From positions 1-28,468 of the forward strand of contig JAKTTS010000168.1 in assembly GCA_030560485.1 (NCBI GenBank): 28,468 nt of DNA, read 5' to 3'. Below are positions 1 through 9,100 of the stretch, piece by piece. The translations under genes were made by a program, and so were the position numbers. Position 1 is the stretch's first letter. Every line of letters begins with the position of its first letter. Origin of the DNA: Ascoidea tarda (nom. inval.) (lineage: Eukaryota > Ascomycota > Saccharomycetes > Ascoideales > Ascoideaceae). Under the pieces are notes generated by a model that had not been told where the DNA came from, did no database searches, and saw only the letters and a program-made list of their open reading frames with translations.

Positions 1-429
1 ATGTTTTAATTTTAGTTACAGGAAGCAGGCTATTCGGCTCATGTATGTTTTTTAATTACAACGAGAATTCACATTTTGAATGCAATCAGGCAAACATATC
101 TCTTGAGTTCAATTGAATATATCTACCTTATTGATGTTGGTGATAGCCTTCTGTTTATTATCTTTGTATTTTACCAGAACTTTTGTTTTAGAAATAAATA
201 TAAACGTTTGTAATATAATAATTCATTAAATAGTTCATAAAACCATTTGAAATGTCAAGATTTTTATTAAAAATATCCACACTAAACAAAAACCCCATAT
301 TATTATTAATTGATCGTATCGTATATACAAGGACCATATATACATTTTATAAAGTTGAAACACACTATTTTTATATTTTGAAAAAAAGTAGTAATCTTTT
401 TTGGATTATTGACCCAACAATAAAACAAT
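1..429. other. Gene-poor left edge, 3' side of COA6-like gene
   Basis: No complete gene is visible here. The plus-strand frame starting at base 3 stays open to a TGA at 114-116 (37 codons, ending in ISLEFN) and could be the last piece of a gene lying to the left, but it matches nothing I recognise. A 63-codon ATG frame at 252-443 on the plus strand overlaps the 3' end of the COA6-like gene, is hydrophobic and AT-driven, and is probably chance. The rest is AT-rich DNA that should include the COA6 polyadenylation region. Confidence 0.4.
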
Positions 430-753
430 TTAGCCTATTGTAAAAGGAAGTTGAGTGGCTCTGTTTTCATCGATTTCTTTTTGAATCTTCGCTTTTTTGA
501 TATCAACAATCCTCTTTTCCTTGAAATACTTTACCCAACTAGTAGCACAATCCTGTTGAAACTTTTTGTCTTCGGCAGAACAGTTTTTCTCGATTACCTT
601 TTTGTTTGCTGGATCAAGGGGGTTTATCACATCTATCTTATCCAAACATTTATTGAAACCATCTCGACTTTCCCAGCAGATCTTTCTGTTTGATCTCAAT
701 GGAAGAGCATCCTTATTTTCTTCGGGTTTTGAAGACCACGCCAATATTCCCAT
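430..753 (-). CDS. COA6: Cytochrome c oxidase assembly factor 6 homologue (twin-cysteine CHCH protein)
   Basis: The 107-residue product is the right size for Coa6, a soluble intermembrane-space protein that helps deliver copper to Cox2 during assembly of mitochondrial complex IV. The diagnostic block is visible: RKICWESRDGFNKCLDK has CWESRDGFNKC (first Cys pair, CX9C), and a second Cys pair follows in KNCSAEDKKFQQDCATSW (CX10C). The Trp-rich WVKYFKEKR segment right after it is also typical. The short hydrophilic N-terminus has no cleavable presequence, as expected for Mia40-dependent import. The ATG at 753 is the natural start because the CHCH block begins about 25 residues in. It is divergent from the MRH1-like gene, with about 960 bp between them. 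Family assignment is by recalled sequence similarity. Confidence 0.9.
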   Translation of the reverse strand: MGILAWSSKPEENKDALPLRSNRKICWESRDGFNKCLDKIDVINPLDPANKKVIEKNCSAEDKKFQQDCATSWVKYFKEKRIVDIKKAKIQKEIDENRATQLPFTIG

Positions 754-1714
754 ACTTAAAACACTATATCGTCAGCTTTGAGTCGCCCACACAAACAACA
801 CAAATCAGCAAAACAGCAGTGTGCAAAGTTCCAGTCTGCTTCTCAAAACAAGCCTTTGAAGATGCAGAAGAAGCAGAAGAAGCACAGGAAGAAGCTGCCG
901 ACTTTTCTGAGTGCCCTCCGCTGCCCGGCCCGGATCTGACGGCGGTCAGGTGCTTTCCCGTCGGAACGCGCTTAAGTATGAAGAGGAAAGGGCAGTCATA
1001 AAAAGCAAAGAATCAACCTTCTTAATTCTGCGTTGAGCCCAGATAGACTTGGGATCTGAGCAATATTGAGGAGAATAAGGAATGGGTTGGTCTGATATAG
1101 GTAGAATTGCATGGCGAATTGCTGATGTGCACTGGTTTTTGCTAGTGTGGTTCTTGGGAGAGTTGTCACATAAATGATCATTCAGTGTTTTAAGCTCAAA
1201 ACAGATTAATAATCTCGACAAGGAAACTATCTGTATTATTAATGTCACTTTATTGTATGTAATCCTATTTTCTGTTGTTTTCGGTTGTGTTGCAGGTCAT
1301 ACAAAATGGGATTATTGAGTTACTAATAACTCAAACTTCTGACGATCAAAGACAGTTTCTAAGTGATTGATTAAAATTGACGTTGAGAGATTTGATGTAA
1401 GTTTAAACAAGTTCATTTTTGCATTTTGTTTGTCTGCCAATGGTCTTTACAAATAAATTGGAACTGCTTTTTGGCTTGCTTTATTTTCCTGATCTTGAGT
1501 TTTACTATGCACATCATTAGTAACCAATTTTTATTATAAATAGTTAAAGAAATCCCTTCCTTTAGCAATTTAACAATTGATTATTGCCATCATCCATTAT
1601 CCTACAAATTGTCACAGCCTGTCCATTTAATTATTTTTACAATTTGCGCCCAATTGTTATATTTTTAGCTCCTTTCTTACATCAATCAATTTATTAGAAG
1701 CTCAATTAACCGAC
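754..1714. promoter_or_regulatory. Divergent intergenic region between COA6-like and MRH1-like genes
   Basis: This 961-bp stretch should contain both promoters. From about 836 to 985 it is clearly GC-richer than its surroundings and begins with GAAGAAGCA-type repeats (about 860-900). Frames that remain open through it on the plus strand overlap COA6 antisense and lack good starts, so I do not call a gene. The right half is AT-rich, with a TATA box at 1535-1542. No heat-shock-element or stress-response-element array was seen, although MRH1/HSP30 relatives are often stress regulated. Confidence 0.6.
1535..1542 (+). promoter_or_regulatory. TATA box of MRH1-like gene
   Basis: TATAAATA lies 173 bp upstream of the ATG at 1715, within the usual yeast range. 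The remaining leader is T/C-rich. Assignment is by motif and position only. Confidence 0.5.
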
Positions 1715-2602
1715 ATGGTTAGTATTGTTGAGATTTACGCCCGTGGGAATAGGGCTGTTGATGTCAATCAACCAACTGGTCTTGATATCCATATCACCAA
1801 TGATGGTTCTAGTTGGCTTTGGACAGCCTTTTCAATTTTTGGCGTGGTTTCTTTGATTCATATTTTTTTTTATTTTCGCCATCATAAGAACGATCTTTCT
1901 CAAGCATTATTCTACGTTTCTCCTTTAGTTGCTACTCTTTCAATGACCTACGCTTACTTCACTATGGCCTCGAATCTTGGTTGGACCGGTATTGCAACTG
2001 AATTCAACCATGTTACAGTTAGCAGTGGTGGTAATATTCGTCAAATTTTTTACGCGAGGTACATTGGCTGGTTTTTCGCTTGGCCAGCTCTATTACTAGC
2101 AATTGCCTTTTCTTCCAACAAGACAACAAATGCTTTTGGTGTTCATGCGTTATCCTCTTGGATTTTGATCGTCTTATCGGCAGATATCTTTGTCATCAGC
2201 TTGTTAATTGGTGCATTAATTGAATCTTCTTACAAATGGGGTTATTTCACTTTTGCTATTATTGCACAATTGTTTTCAATCTTTTTGGTTTCTCATCGTG
2301 TTTATGGTAAGCTATCTTCACCATTTTTATCAAAAATTGGAGCTGGTCTTGTTTTCTTGCTCTGGTTCCTTTATCCAATTGCATGGGCTCTTTCTGAGGG
2401 TGGTAATGTAATTGAGCCAGATTCTGAACAAGCTTTTTATGGTGTTTTGGATGTTTTCACTTTTGCTGTCATTCCACTCTTATTTATTCATAGTGGTAGA
2501 AAAACTAGCACTGCTCCAGCAACTTCTCCAGCAGTTGCTCCTGTCTCCAACAAGCCTCTTGAACCTCAAACTGCAAGAAATTCTGGTGAAACTATTGTTT
2601 AA
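1715..2602 (+). CDS. MRH1: Opsin-related seven-helix membrane protein of the MRH1/YRO2/HSP30 family
   Basis: This 295-residue protein shows the family signature: HITNDGSSWLWTAF near residue 27, TYAYFTMASNLGW (79-90) and RQIFYARYIGWFFAWP (109-124). It has seven predicted hydrophobic helices and a short Ser/Thr/Pro/Ala-rich cytosolic tail. The family descends from microbial rhodopsins but does not pump protons. Aligned by eye to bacteriorhodopsin, the Schiff-base Lys216 position is Phe250 (in LDVFTFAV), Asp85 is Gly118 (RYIGW), and Asp96 is Ala129. It should therefore bind no retinal. Yeast members sit in the plasma membrane, and Hsp30 restrains the Pma1 ATPase. The tail lacks the Lys-rich extension of S. 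cerevisiae Mrh1. It cannot be told apart from YRO2 or HSP30 orthologues without phylogeny. Confidence 0.9.
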   Translation: MVSIVEIYARGNRAVDVNQPTGLDIHITNDGSSWLWTAFSIFGVVSLIHIFFYFRHHKNDLSQALFYVSPLVATLSMTYAYFTMASNLGWTGIATEFNHVTVSSGGNIRQIFYARYIGWFFAWPALLLAIAFSSNKTTNAFGVHALSSWILIVLSADIFVISLLIGALIESSYKWGYFTFAIIAQLFSIFLVSHRVYGKLSSPFLSKIGAGLVFLLWFLYPIAWALSEGGNVIEPDSEQAFYGVLDVFTFAVIPLLFIHSGRKTSTAPATSPAVAPVSNKPLEPQTARNSGETIV

Positions 2603-3076
2603 CTGGTCTAAGTTCGATATTTTCTGTCCAAATCTTTTTTTGCCCTGTTTTCTCTCAATTTTTTTATTTTTTTTTTGTTTGAATGTCTTGAAATTAATGA
2701 TGTTTTAATGATATTTATGTTGTTATTATAGTACAATAAGTTTACTATCTATCTTTTGTCTTGTTTTTTTTTTTGATTCTCTTCAATTCTCTAATAATTT
2801 CTTGGCTATATAGCTATTTCTTTTAATAAATTATTTCGACCTAACTATTAATTAGATGATATTTGCACAGTTTTTTCTCAAAATTCCTGATACGAAAGCT
2901 TTCCCAATATAAATAAAGTTTTCCCTTTCTAATCAGGCAGAAATTGATTTTGACTCAATGTTACGAAAAGTCGTGAATCACGAATTCTCTTTAAATTTAT
3001 GTTTTTGAATCAACAAATGATTCATATCACTATACTGGTTTTTCTTCCACTTCTTTGAAAAAACATATTGAATTTA
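2603..3076. promoter_or_regulatory. Intergenic region between MRH1-like and HAD-like genes
   Basis: This 474-bp AT-rich spacer must hold the MRH1 polyadenylation region and the HAD gene promoter. T-rich runs occupy about 2637-2676 and 2762-2775. A short palindrome, GAAAGCTTTC, lies at 2894-2903, and a TATAAATA box at 2908-2915 is 162 bp before the first HAD ATG at 3077. No other gene is visible. Confidence 0.5.
2908..2915 (+). promoter_or_regulatory. TATA box of HAD-like gene
   Basis: TATAAATA is 162 bp upstream of the ATG at 3077 and just right of a GAAAGCTTTC palindrome. Called by motif and spacing. Confidence 0.45.
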
Positions 3077-4161
3077 ATGATTTTAAGACCATTACTTCAT
3101 CGTATTTTTCAAACCAAGATGAACTCAAATTATTCTAGAAGATTAATTCTTAATCCTGTCAATGAAAATGATTACCAAATTAAAGGTATCGTTTTTGATA
3201 TGGATGGAACATTATGTGTAGCCCAAACCTGGATGTTTCGTATGTTTCGAAAAAAAGCAACTCGTTTTTAAACTATTGATCTAAAAGAAGAAACAATTAA
3301 CTAATATTTATTATTTGAAGAGGAAATGAGAGATGCTTTAAATATTACCAAGAAAATTGATATTATAGACCATTTAAACTCTATTGCTGACGAAAATGTT
3401 AAATTCGAGAGTCATTACAAAATTTTCAAAATTGAAGAAAAAGCAATGAATGAAATGGTATGGAGTTTTTTTGTTTTTTTGTTCCATTAATGGTAAAATA
3501 TCAAATATAGAAAAATATACTAACTTTATTATTACTACTATTGATATTAGAAACCTCAAAATGGGTTGTTTGAACTAATGAAATTTTTAGATAAAAATGA
3601 TATAAAAAAGACAATTTGTACGAGAAATAATATGGTATGTTTAGCAAATTCTTATTTTTCTTTTTTCTCCCATTCATTCACACTACTAACATTTCATTTC
3701 TTTAACAATAATAAACTTAAGACTCCAGTTATTCATTTCAAATCAAAATTTCTAAATGATACTAAATTGAATGAACCAATTATTACAAGGGATTTTTTTC
3801 CTCCTAAACCATCACCAAAACCCATTCTTCATATAGCTGAGAAATGGGACATAAATCCTAAAAACTTGATAATGGTTGGTGACTCATTGGATGATATGAG
3901 AGCAGGAGCAAATGCAGGGTGTGGAACAATTCTTATTTCTTCTGATGCTAATGAGCATTTGAAAACAATTCCAGAAACCGACTTTGTTATTGATTCGTAA
4001 GCACAGGATAAGATAGTTTTACCTTTTTAACTATTTTTTTTTTGTTTCTGATGAGAATCTAACTAACAATTTTTATTGAAAAATATAGTCTTTTTGAAAT
4101 AATTCTGATATTGGAGAATGGTTTGAACGTTAAAGACAAAAGCAGTCTGAACGTAATTTAA
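3077..4161 (+). CDS. HAD-superfamily phosphatase like S. cerevisiae YOR131C, five exons
   Basis: Exons are 3077-3239, 3321-3457, 3551-3634, 3722-3996 and 4089-4161; spliced length is 732 nt, giving 243 residues. Splicing restores the YOR131C-type protein. Exon 1 has the nucleophile motif FDMDGTLC (Asp41 and Asp43). The first junction gives WMF-QEMRDAL, matching the family WMFxxMRxA. Exon 3 has motif II (ICTRN), exon 4 has the motif III Lys (KPSPKP) and motif IV GDSLDDMRAG, and exon 5 gives LFEIILILENG. The family consists of small magnesium-dependent haloacid-dehalogenase-fold hydrolases whose substrate is unknown. An alternative ATG at 3119 would give 229 residues, nearer the 218 of S. cerevisiae; the longer form adds a basic, hydrophobic N-terminus that could target mitochondria. 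The gene converges on SLC1. Confidence 0.85.
3240..3320 (+). other. Spliceosomal intron 1 of HAD-like gene
   Basis: This 81-nt intron has donor GTATGT, branch-like TAACTAAT around 3298-3305 and acceptor GAAG. It contains in-frame stops, so retention truncates the protein. Removing it joins ATGTTTC to AGGAAATG and restores WMFQEM. Confidence 0.8.
3458..3550 (+). other. Spliceosomal intron 2 of HAD-like gene
   Basis: This 93-nt intron has donor GTATGG (last base off consensus), a perfect TACTAAC branch site at 3518-3524 and acceptor ATTAG. Removal joins NEM to KPQNGLFELM, as the family requires. Confidence 0.85.
3635..3721 (+). other. Spliceosomal intron 3 of HAD-like gene
   Basis: This 87-nt intron has donor GTATGT, a perfect TACTAAC branch site at 3684-3690 and acceptor TTAAG. 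It is a multiple of three with no in-frame stop, so an unspliced transcript would insert 29 residues rather than terminate. Removal joins CTRNNM to TPVIHF, matching the family spacing. Confidence 0.85.
3997..4088 (+). other. Spliceosomal intron 4 of HAD-like gene
   Basis: This 92-nt intron has donor GTAAGC, branch AACTAAC at 4061-4067 and acceptor TATAG. Joining GATTC to TCTTTTT gives DSLFEII, equivalent to the C-terminal helix of YOR131C. Without splicing the frame stops at once. Confidence 0.8.
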
Positions 4162-4829
4162 TTTTGTTGGCAAAATATGCTATTCAAAGAACCAAGGTTT
4201 TTGATACAGTTTTTATAGATCGGCACTAGAGCGATTGATAGTAAGATAAAAATTATTGAAATTCAACAAAAGAATTTCAATAATTTTTACAACAACTTTA
4301 TAGAAGTTTTTATTTTCAGACACCCCATAATAGAATGAACTGCTGATGCAGTCTTCATAAAATAGGTTCTACAACAAAAGAAATATATGCTTAATCAAGC
4401 TTTATTCTATATAATTCGAGCAAAGCTTTGAAATGAAACTATAAAACGAGTCTCTATCTTAAGTATAAAATAGAGTATCAACGTAATTGAATTAGTTGTT
4501 TCCAAAATTGATTACTTTAACTCTTAAAATCTTGCCTGACTAGCTTGGTTTTTAAAGATGTAGATTTATAATTAAATCAGAAAAATGAGCTTTAAATAGA
4601 AACAGGCTGATTTCTATTGTTGTGACCATGAGCCAATCAAAAAGCAGAAAGAAACACATATAAGGTATATGCATGTAGCTGCTTAAATATGTAGGTCTAT
4701 TGTGTTCAATCGAGAACAATAGGTTGAAGAATAGGTTCATAAAACAAAAATTTCCAGCGGTTTTTATTGAGTTTATAACAATTTTCTATAAAACAAATTG
4801 AAAAAAATGGGTGAAAACTATTAGATTCT
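4162..4829. other. Convergent intergenic region between HAD-like gene and SLC1
   Basis: This 668-bp AT-rich stretch lies where two genes converge. Its main structure is a perfect 17-bp inverted repeat at 4248-4288. Two loosely similar segments occur near 4357-4375 and 4728-4747 (both contain ATAGGTTC followed by an A-rich run). A 62-codon minus-strand frame at 4552-4740 is hydrophobic, unmatched and probably chance. No tRNA features were found. Confidence 0.5.
4248..4288. repeat. Perfect 17-bp inverted repeat, 7-nt loop
   Basis: The left arm (4248-4264, AAAAATTATTGAAATTC) is the exact reverse complement of the right arm (4272-4288), with loop AACAAAA. It starts 87 bp after the HAD stop codon. 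It could form an RNA hairpin in the 3' untranslated region, mark a transcription boundary, or belong to a small RNA. Only the symmetry is certain. Confidence 0.85.
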
Positions 4830-5726
4830 CTAGTTTCGTATTAATGGAGTTACTTCTGTAGCATTGACTTTTAAAGAAGTCGAAGAGCTGGAAGAACTAG
4901 GTGAATTATCAGCAGATATTGACTCATTTGGAGATATTTGATTATTTAAATCATTATTAGTTTCATTGAAACCCTTTGTTTTTGAGTAACCTAAATGTTT
5001 AATATCTTCAAACATTCTATTTCTTGATTCTTCACATAGATTGGTAACATCACTTTTAGTCAAGCCTTTTGTCGGAATTGGGTCTAAGATATCAATATAA
5101 ACTGTACCTTTTTTGAAGATCTTTTTCTTGAAATTTAAAATGTTTGAAGTGTTGGAGACTGAAACTGGAAATATGGGCAATTGAGAATCGACAGCTAAAT
5201 GAAAGGCTCCTTTCTTAAAAGGTAGTAAAGTAGGGGTATTAGAATATGATCTTGTGCCTTCGGGAAATAACCATAATGATCTTTTTTTAGCTTCCAAATT
5301 TTTTACTGCACTATTTAAAGTATTTATAGATTTATCTTTGTTTTTTCTGTCAAGAAAAAATGTTCCAGATAATACCATAAACCATCCTAAAAATGGAATA
5401 TATTTCAAAGACTGTTTGGCAGTGACGGTACATCCTTTGGGTAAAACTTTACCTAATATTAAAATATCCAAAGTAGATTGATGATTGCAAACTACTATCC
5501 CAGGTAGATTTTGGGTCAAATTCTGCTCATTTCTAACGATTATGTCAATACCCAACGCTTTGCTGAACAAGTAATAAAAAAATCTTGCAGTGATATATTG
5601 ACTCAAGTGAGACTTTCCTATTAAGAACAAAAAAGACGAAGCAAAAACGCCATAGGCAGCACTTAAAAAGAATATGTTGGTGGCTAAAAAGCCTTTCAAA
5701 TAGAATTTTATTGTTTGAAATCTCAT
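4830..5726 (-). CDS. SLC1: 1-acyl-sn-glycerol-3-phosphate acyltransferase
   Basis: The 298-residue product matches Slc1 (303 residues in S. cerevisiae), which acylates lysophosphatidic acid to phosphatidic acid at the ER and on lipid droplets. The PlsC acyltransferase motifs are present: NHQSTLD (catalytic His82, Asp87), TVTAKQSLKYIPFLGWFM, SGTFFLDR and FPEGTRS (154-160), then PFKKGAFHLA. An N-terminal hydrophobic segment (about residues 8-36) anchors it in the membrane. The frame stays open further upstream, but the first ATG is at 5726, giving MRFQTIKFYL, which lines up with the family start. The C-terminal 50 residues are Ser/Asn-rich and variable, as in other yeasts. It is a minus-strand neighbour of the MSA-like gene. 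Confidence 0.95.
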   Translation of the reverse strand: MRFQTIKFYLKGFLATNIFFLSAAYGVFASSFLFLIGKSHLSQYITARFFYYLFSKALGIDIIVRNEQNLTQNLPGIVVCNHQSTLDILILGKVLPKGCTVTAKQSLKYIPFLGWFMVLSGTFFLDRKNKDKSINTLNSAVKNLEAKKRSLWLFPEGTRSYSNTPTLLPFKKGAFHLAVDSQLPIFPVSVSNTSNILNFKKKIFKKGTVYIDILDPIPTKGLTKSDVTNLCEESRNRMFEDIKHLGYSKTKGFNETNNDLNNQISPNESISADNSPSSSSSSTSLKVNATEVTPLIRN

Positions 5727-6175
5727 AGTGTTAGGCAGCACACTTCGATCAATTGACAAAATAAATGTTCATCAGCTTGGTGAAGGAACCAACCATTTTC
5801 AAGTTTCAACCCAACAAGCCAAAATCCGAAAAAAACAAACATCATAGAGCACGTGAGCTGATATTTCCAATGCGATGGAGCACAACCATCTTTATGGAAC
5901 AGAACCACCTGTATGGATGTTTCTTCTTTTTTTGTGAAAGAGGTTTTTGAATTTGGAGAAGAAACAGTTTGAGATAAGGTACGATTTTCATGATATATAG
6001 ATAGTAAAACAGGTAAGACAACAAGATAGACACTTTGCACAAAATAAGAAACCCCCAGCAACAACTTTAGGAAACAAAATCAAAAGAATACAGAAAGAAT
6101 ACAGAAAAAATACAGAAAAAGTAAAAGTTAAAAAAAAGTTTAGAAAAAAGTACAGTGGTCAGAAAAAAAATTTTG
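5727..6175. promoter_or_regulatory. Spacer between MSA-like gene and SLC1
   Basis: This 449-bp region sits between two minus-strand genes, so it should carry the MSA-like terminator (right side, A-rich 6080-6175) and the SLC1 promoter. A 113-codon minus-strand frame (5723-6064) overlaps the SLC1 start, has no recognisable domain and is not called. No clear TATA box was picked out. Confidence 0.4.
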
Positions 6176-9100
6176 TTAATAACATTTTGTGTAGTTGCCA
6201 AATGTTTTCATTAATGCATTTCTGGCATCATCCTCATCGTCGTCTTCATCTTCGGACAGTGCATAAACTGCTTTGATTGGGAGACTGTTCATATTGATAT
6301 TGATACAGTTTTGAAGGCTGCCAGATTTCAAAATATCCTTCATACACATATTTTTAATGAGATAACTGTTTTCGACTACTGATTCATTTCCCTCGATAAT
6401 TGTTGAATCCGATGAAACTGGAATCTCGATTTTATGAGCTACGTCTTGATCAAATTCCCGGCTGTCATTTTCCATATTATCAATAGTATTGTCATCGTCA
6501 TCGTCATTATTATTGATGTGGTTATTATTTTTATTGTTATTTTCATCATCAATTTCATCATTAATATTGTTAATATCATCAATTTCATTAATATTATTTA
6601 TATTATCTATATTGTTCATATTGTCATTAAGTTTATTGAGATTATTAATACTATTCTCAAAGTAGATTAAATTATCCATATTATGTTCATCACCATCAGA
6701 TGGTAAAGGATCAGCTGTTGAGGAGGTTAATAATGGATCGATTCCCATCTTCAATGCTAGGTAATAGTTGTCATTCCCATTCATATAATTTAATTCATGC
6801 ACATTATTTCGACTAAAAATATTATCGGGATTAAGATTTCTATTATCATTGTTTATATTGCTATTGTTGATATCAGTAAAATTATTGGTATTGGAAATAT
6901 TGGAAATAGTATTAATATTGTTTATATTATTGACATCATCATCGTCATCGTCGTCGTCAATGATGCTGTTAATAATTTTGTTATTGATTCTTGGAAGTGT
7001 AGAATACTTGTTTGTTGGTGAATCATTTGAAAAAGCATTATTAATATCAGTTTTTCTTATTTCGTTGTTATCCAGAGAAAAAACTCTTGTTTTTTTAATA
7101 GAATTCAATAAAGAATAATCACTAAATGAATTTTTAATAATTTGATCAATATTTTCTTTTTCTTCTTCATCTTCTGCTTCGAGGTAGTTTATATTATATT
7201 CATAGCTTTCTTTGCCAAACTTATCGACTTTTCTTATAATAGCCTTACCTGCAGAGTCAATATCCAAACTGATATGATGCCCGCTATTTTCTTTATTTTC
7301 ATTTACATTAGAAATTTTAATACTGTTATTATTAAATTCATTATCAAAACCGTTATAGCTATCGTTACTATAATAGTTGTAGTTATAGTTATCAAGAATT
7401 GATAGTGGTGTAGATTTTGGTTTCTTTATGGGAGAACTTTGAGCGTAGTTTTTTAAATGGTAACGACGATTACTTGGAGTTGGAGACGATAAGTAGTTTA
7501 GTTTATTATTATCAAATCGACTAATTTTGCAGTCTGTCTTATGATTATGATTATTATTATTATTATTGTTATTGTTATTATGAGTATAAATATGAGGGTT
7601 ATTGTTTCTAGAATTGATTTTTTTGACTGATTTCTTAGAATTGACATTGTCGATATTGTTGTGATAATTTTTGCTTACTCTTTTGGTATCATCGAAAATC
7701 AGTGGTGGAGATAATAGAGGCGAAGAAAAAGCAGTTGATTTTAGTCTTTTTAAAGGAAATTTTCTATTAACTGTGTTATAAGTGTTGTAATTATTTGAAT
7801 TATTGATATAGTTTATGTAATTGATATTATTAGCGGGACTAGTATTATTATTGTTATTGATATTTTGATAAAAATCAAAATCAAAATCCAAGTCAGGTTG
7901 ATTTTTCCTTTTTAAACGATTTGAATGAATTGAGTCATTGTTTTTACTTTGGTATTGGATATTTTTGACAGCTAATTGAATTAGATCATTTTCAATAGTT
8001 GAATTTGTATTTTCGTTGAATTTATTTGGTAGAATATTGAATTTATTATTATATGATTCCAAATCATTATTGAAATTAGTGATATAGTTATTGGTATGAT
8101 TTTTAGTATAAAGTTTTGTGTTGTTTGTATTAATTGTATTAATTGTGTTGTTTGAATTAATTTGAGATTTATTTTGATTAAAGTAGTGAGCGTAATGCAT
8201 TGGAGAAGATTGTATTATCGATGAGAAGCAGGAAGAAGAAAAATTATTATAATTGTTAATTTTGTAGGGGGAAGAAGAGTAAGGAGAAGAAGGATAAATA
8301 GAGGAAGAGTTCACCAAATGATTTTTGATGTTATTGTTATTACTGATGTTGTTTGAGTATTTTTTAGCGATAGTATGAGTGTTGGGATTAGTAGTGGCAT
8401 TAGAATTGGAGTTTGAATTGAAATCGGAATTGGAATTGGAATTGGAATTGGAATTAAAATTAAAATTAAAGTGATTGGTATGATTTTGATTTTGGCTATC
8501 GATATTGAATTTAAAAAAGGGAGATGATAGTAGATCAATTGGATTTATGTTTGGAGGTAAATCTTGATTTAGGATTGGTTTTGGTAGAGGTAAGGAAGAT
8601 GTGTTATTTTGAATCAAGTTTTCAATGATAGTTGAGTCATCGATTGGGTTGTTGATAGTATTTTTATAATTGATATTGGCATTGGTATTATTATTATTTT
8701 TATATTTATGTTTATATTTGTATTTATTTTTATATTCGTAATCATTTTTATTGTATTTGGAGGATGAATGCTTGGTTGAGGACGAATTCTTTGATGTTGG
8801 GGTTAGATTGAAAGATAAGAAACGACCTTTTGAGATTGAATTCGGAAGAGGATTAGAAAGAGAAGTATCATTTGTGGATTTAGATAGAGAAGATGGAGTC
8901 TTGTTATTATTGCTGATATTAGTATTGTTATTGTATCTTGATTTATTGATGAATGAGATGTTACCGTTTGGAGAAATTTTCATTATAGGAGATGAAGTGT
9001 TGGGAGAGCCAGCTTTTAGAGCAGCAGCAGAGTTATTGGCAGGAGAAAAAAAGTGGTTCTTGTCCAATTTGGTTGATTGGGGTTTACTTTTGATGATGTT

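Noticed and set aside
690-1001. Plus-strand frame of about 100 codons with a Glu/Ala repeat near COA6.
   Set aside because: It overlaps the conserved COA6-like gene antisense and has no domain; the Glu/Ala part comes from a GAAGCA-type triplet repeat.
1390-1714. GTAAGT near 1398 and AG sites before the MRH1-like start suggested a 5' UTR intron.
   Set aside because: No TACTAAC-type branch site lies between them, unlike the clear branch sites in the neighbouring HAD gene.
2995-3005. ATTTATGTTTT matches the S. cerevisiae origin consensus.
   Set aside because: Another match occurs inside the MSA-like coding region (about 8702-8712); 11-base AT-rich matches are expected by chance, and origin motifs differ between yeasts.
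5723-6064. A 113-codon minus-strand frame upstream of SLC1.
   Set aside because: It overlaps the SLC1 start in another frame, occupies the promoter, and shows no recognisable family.
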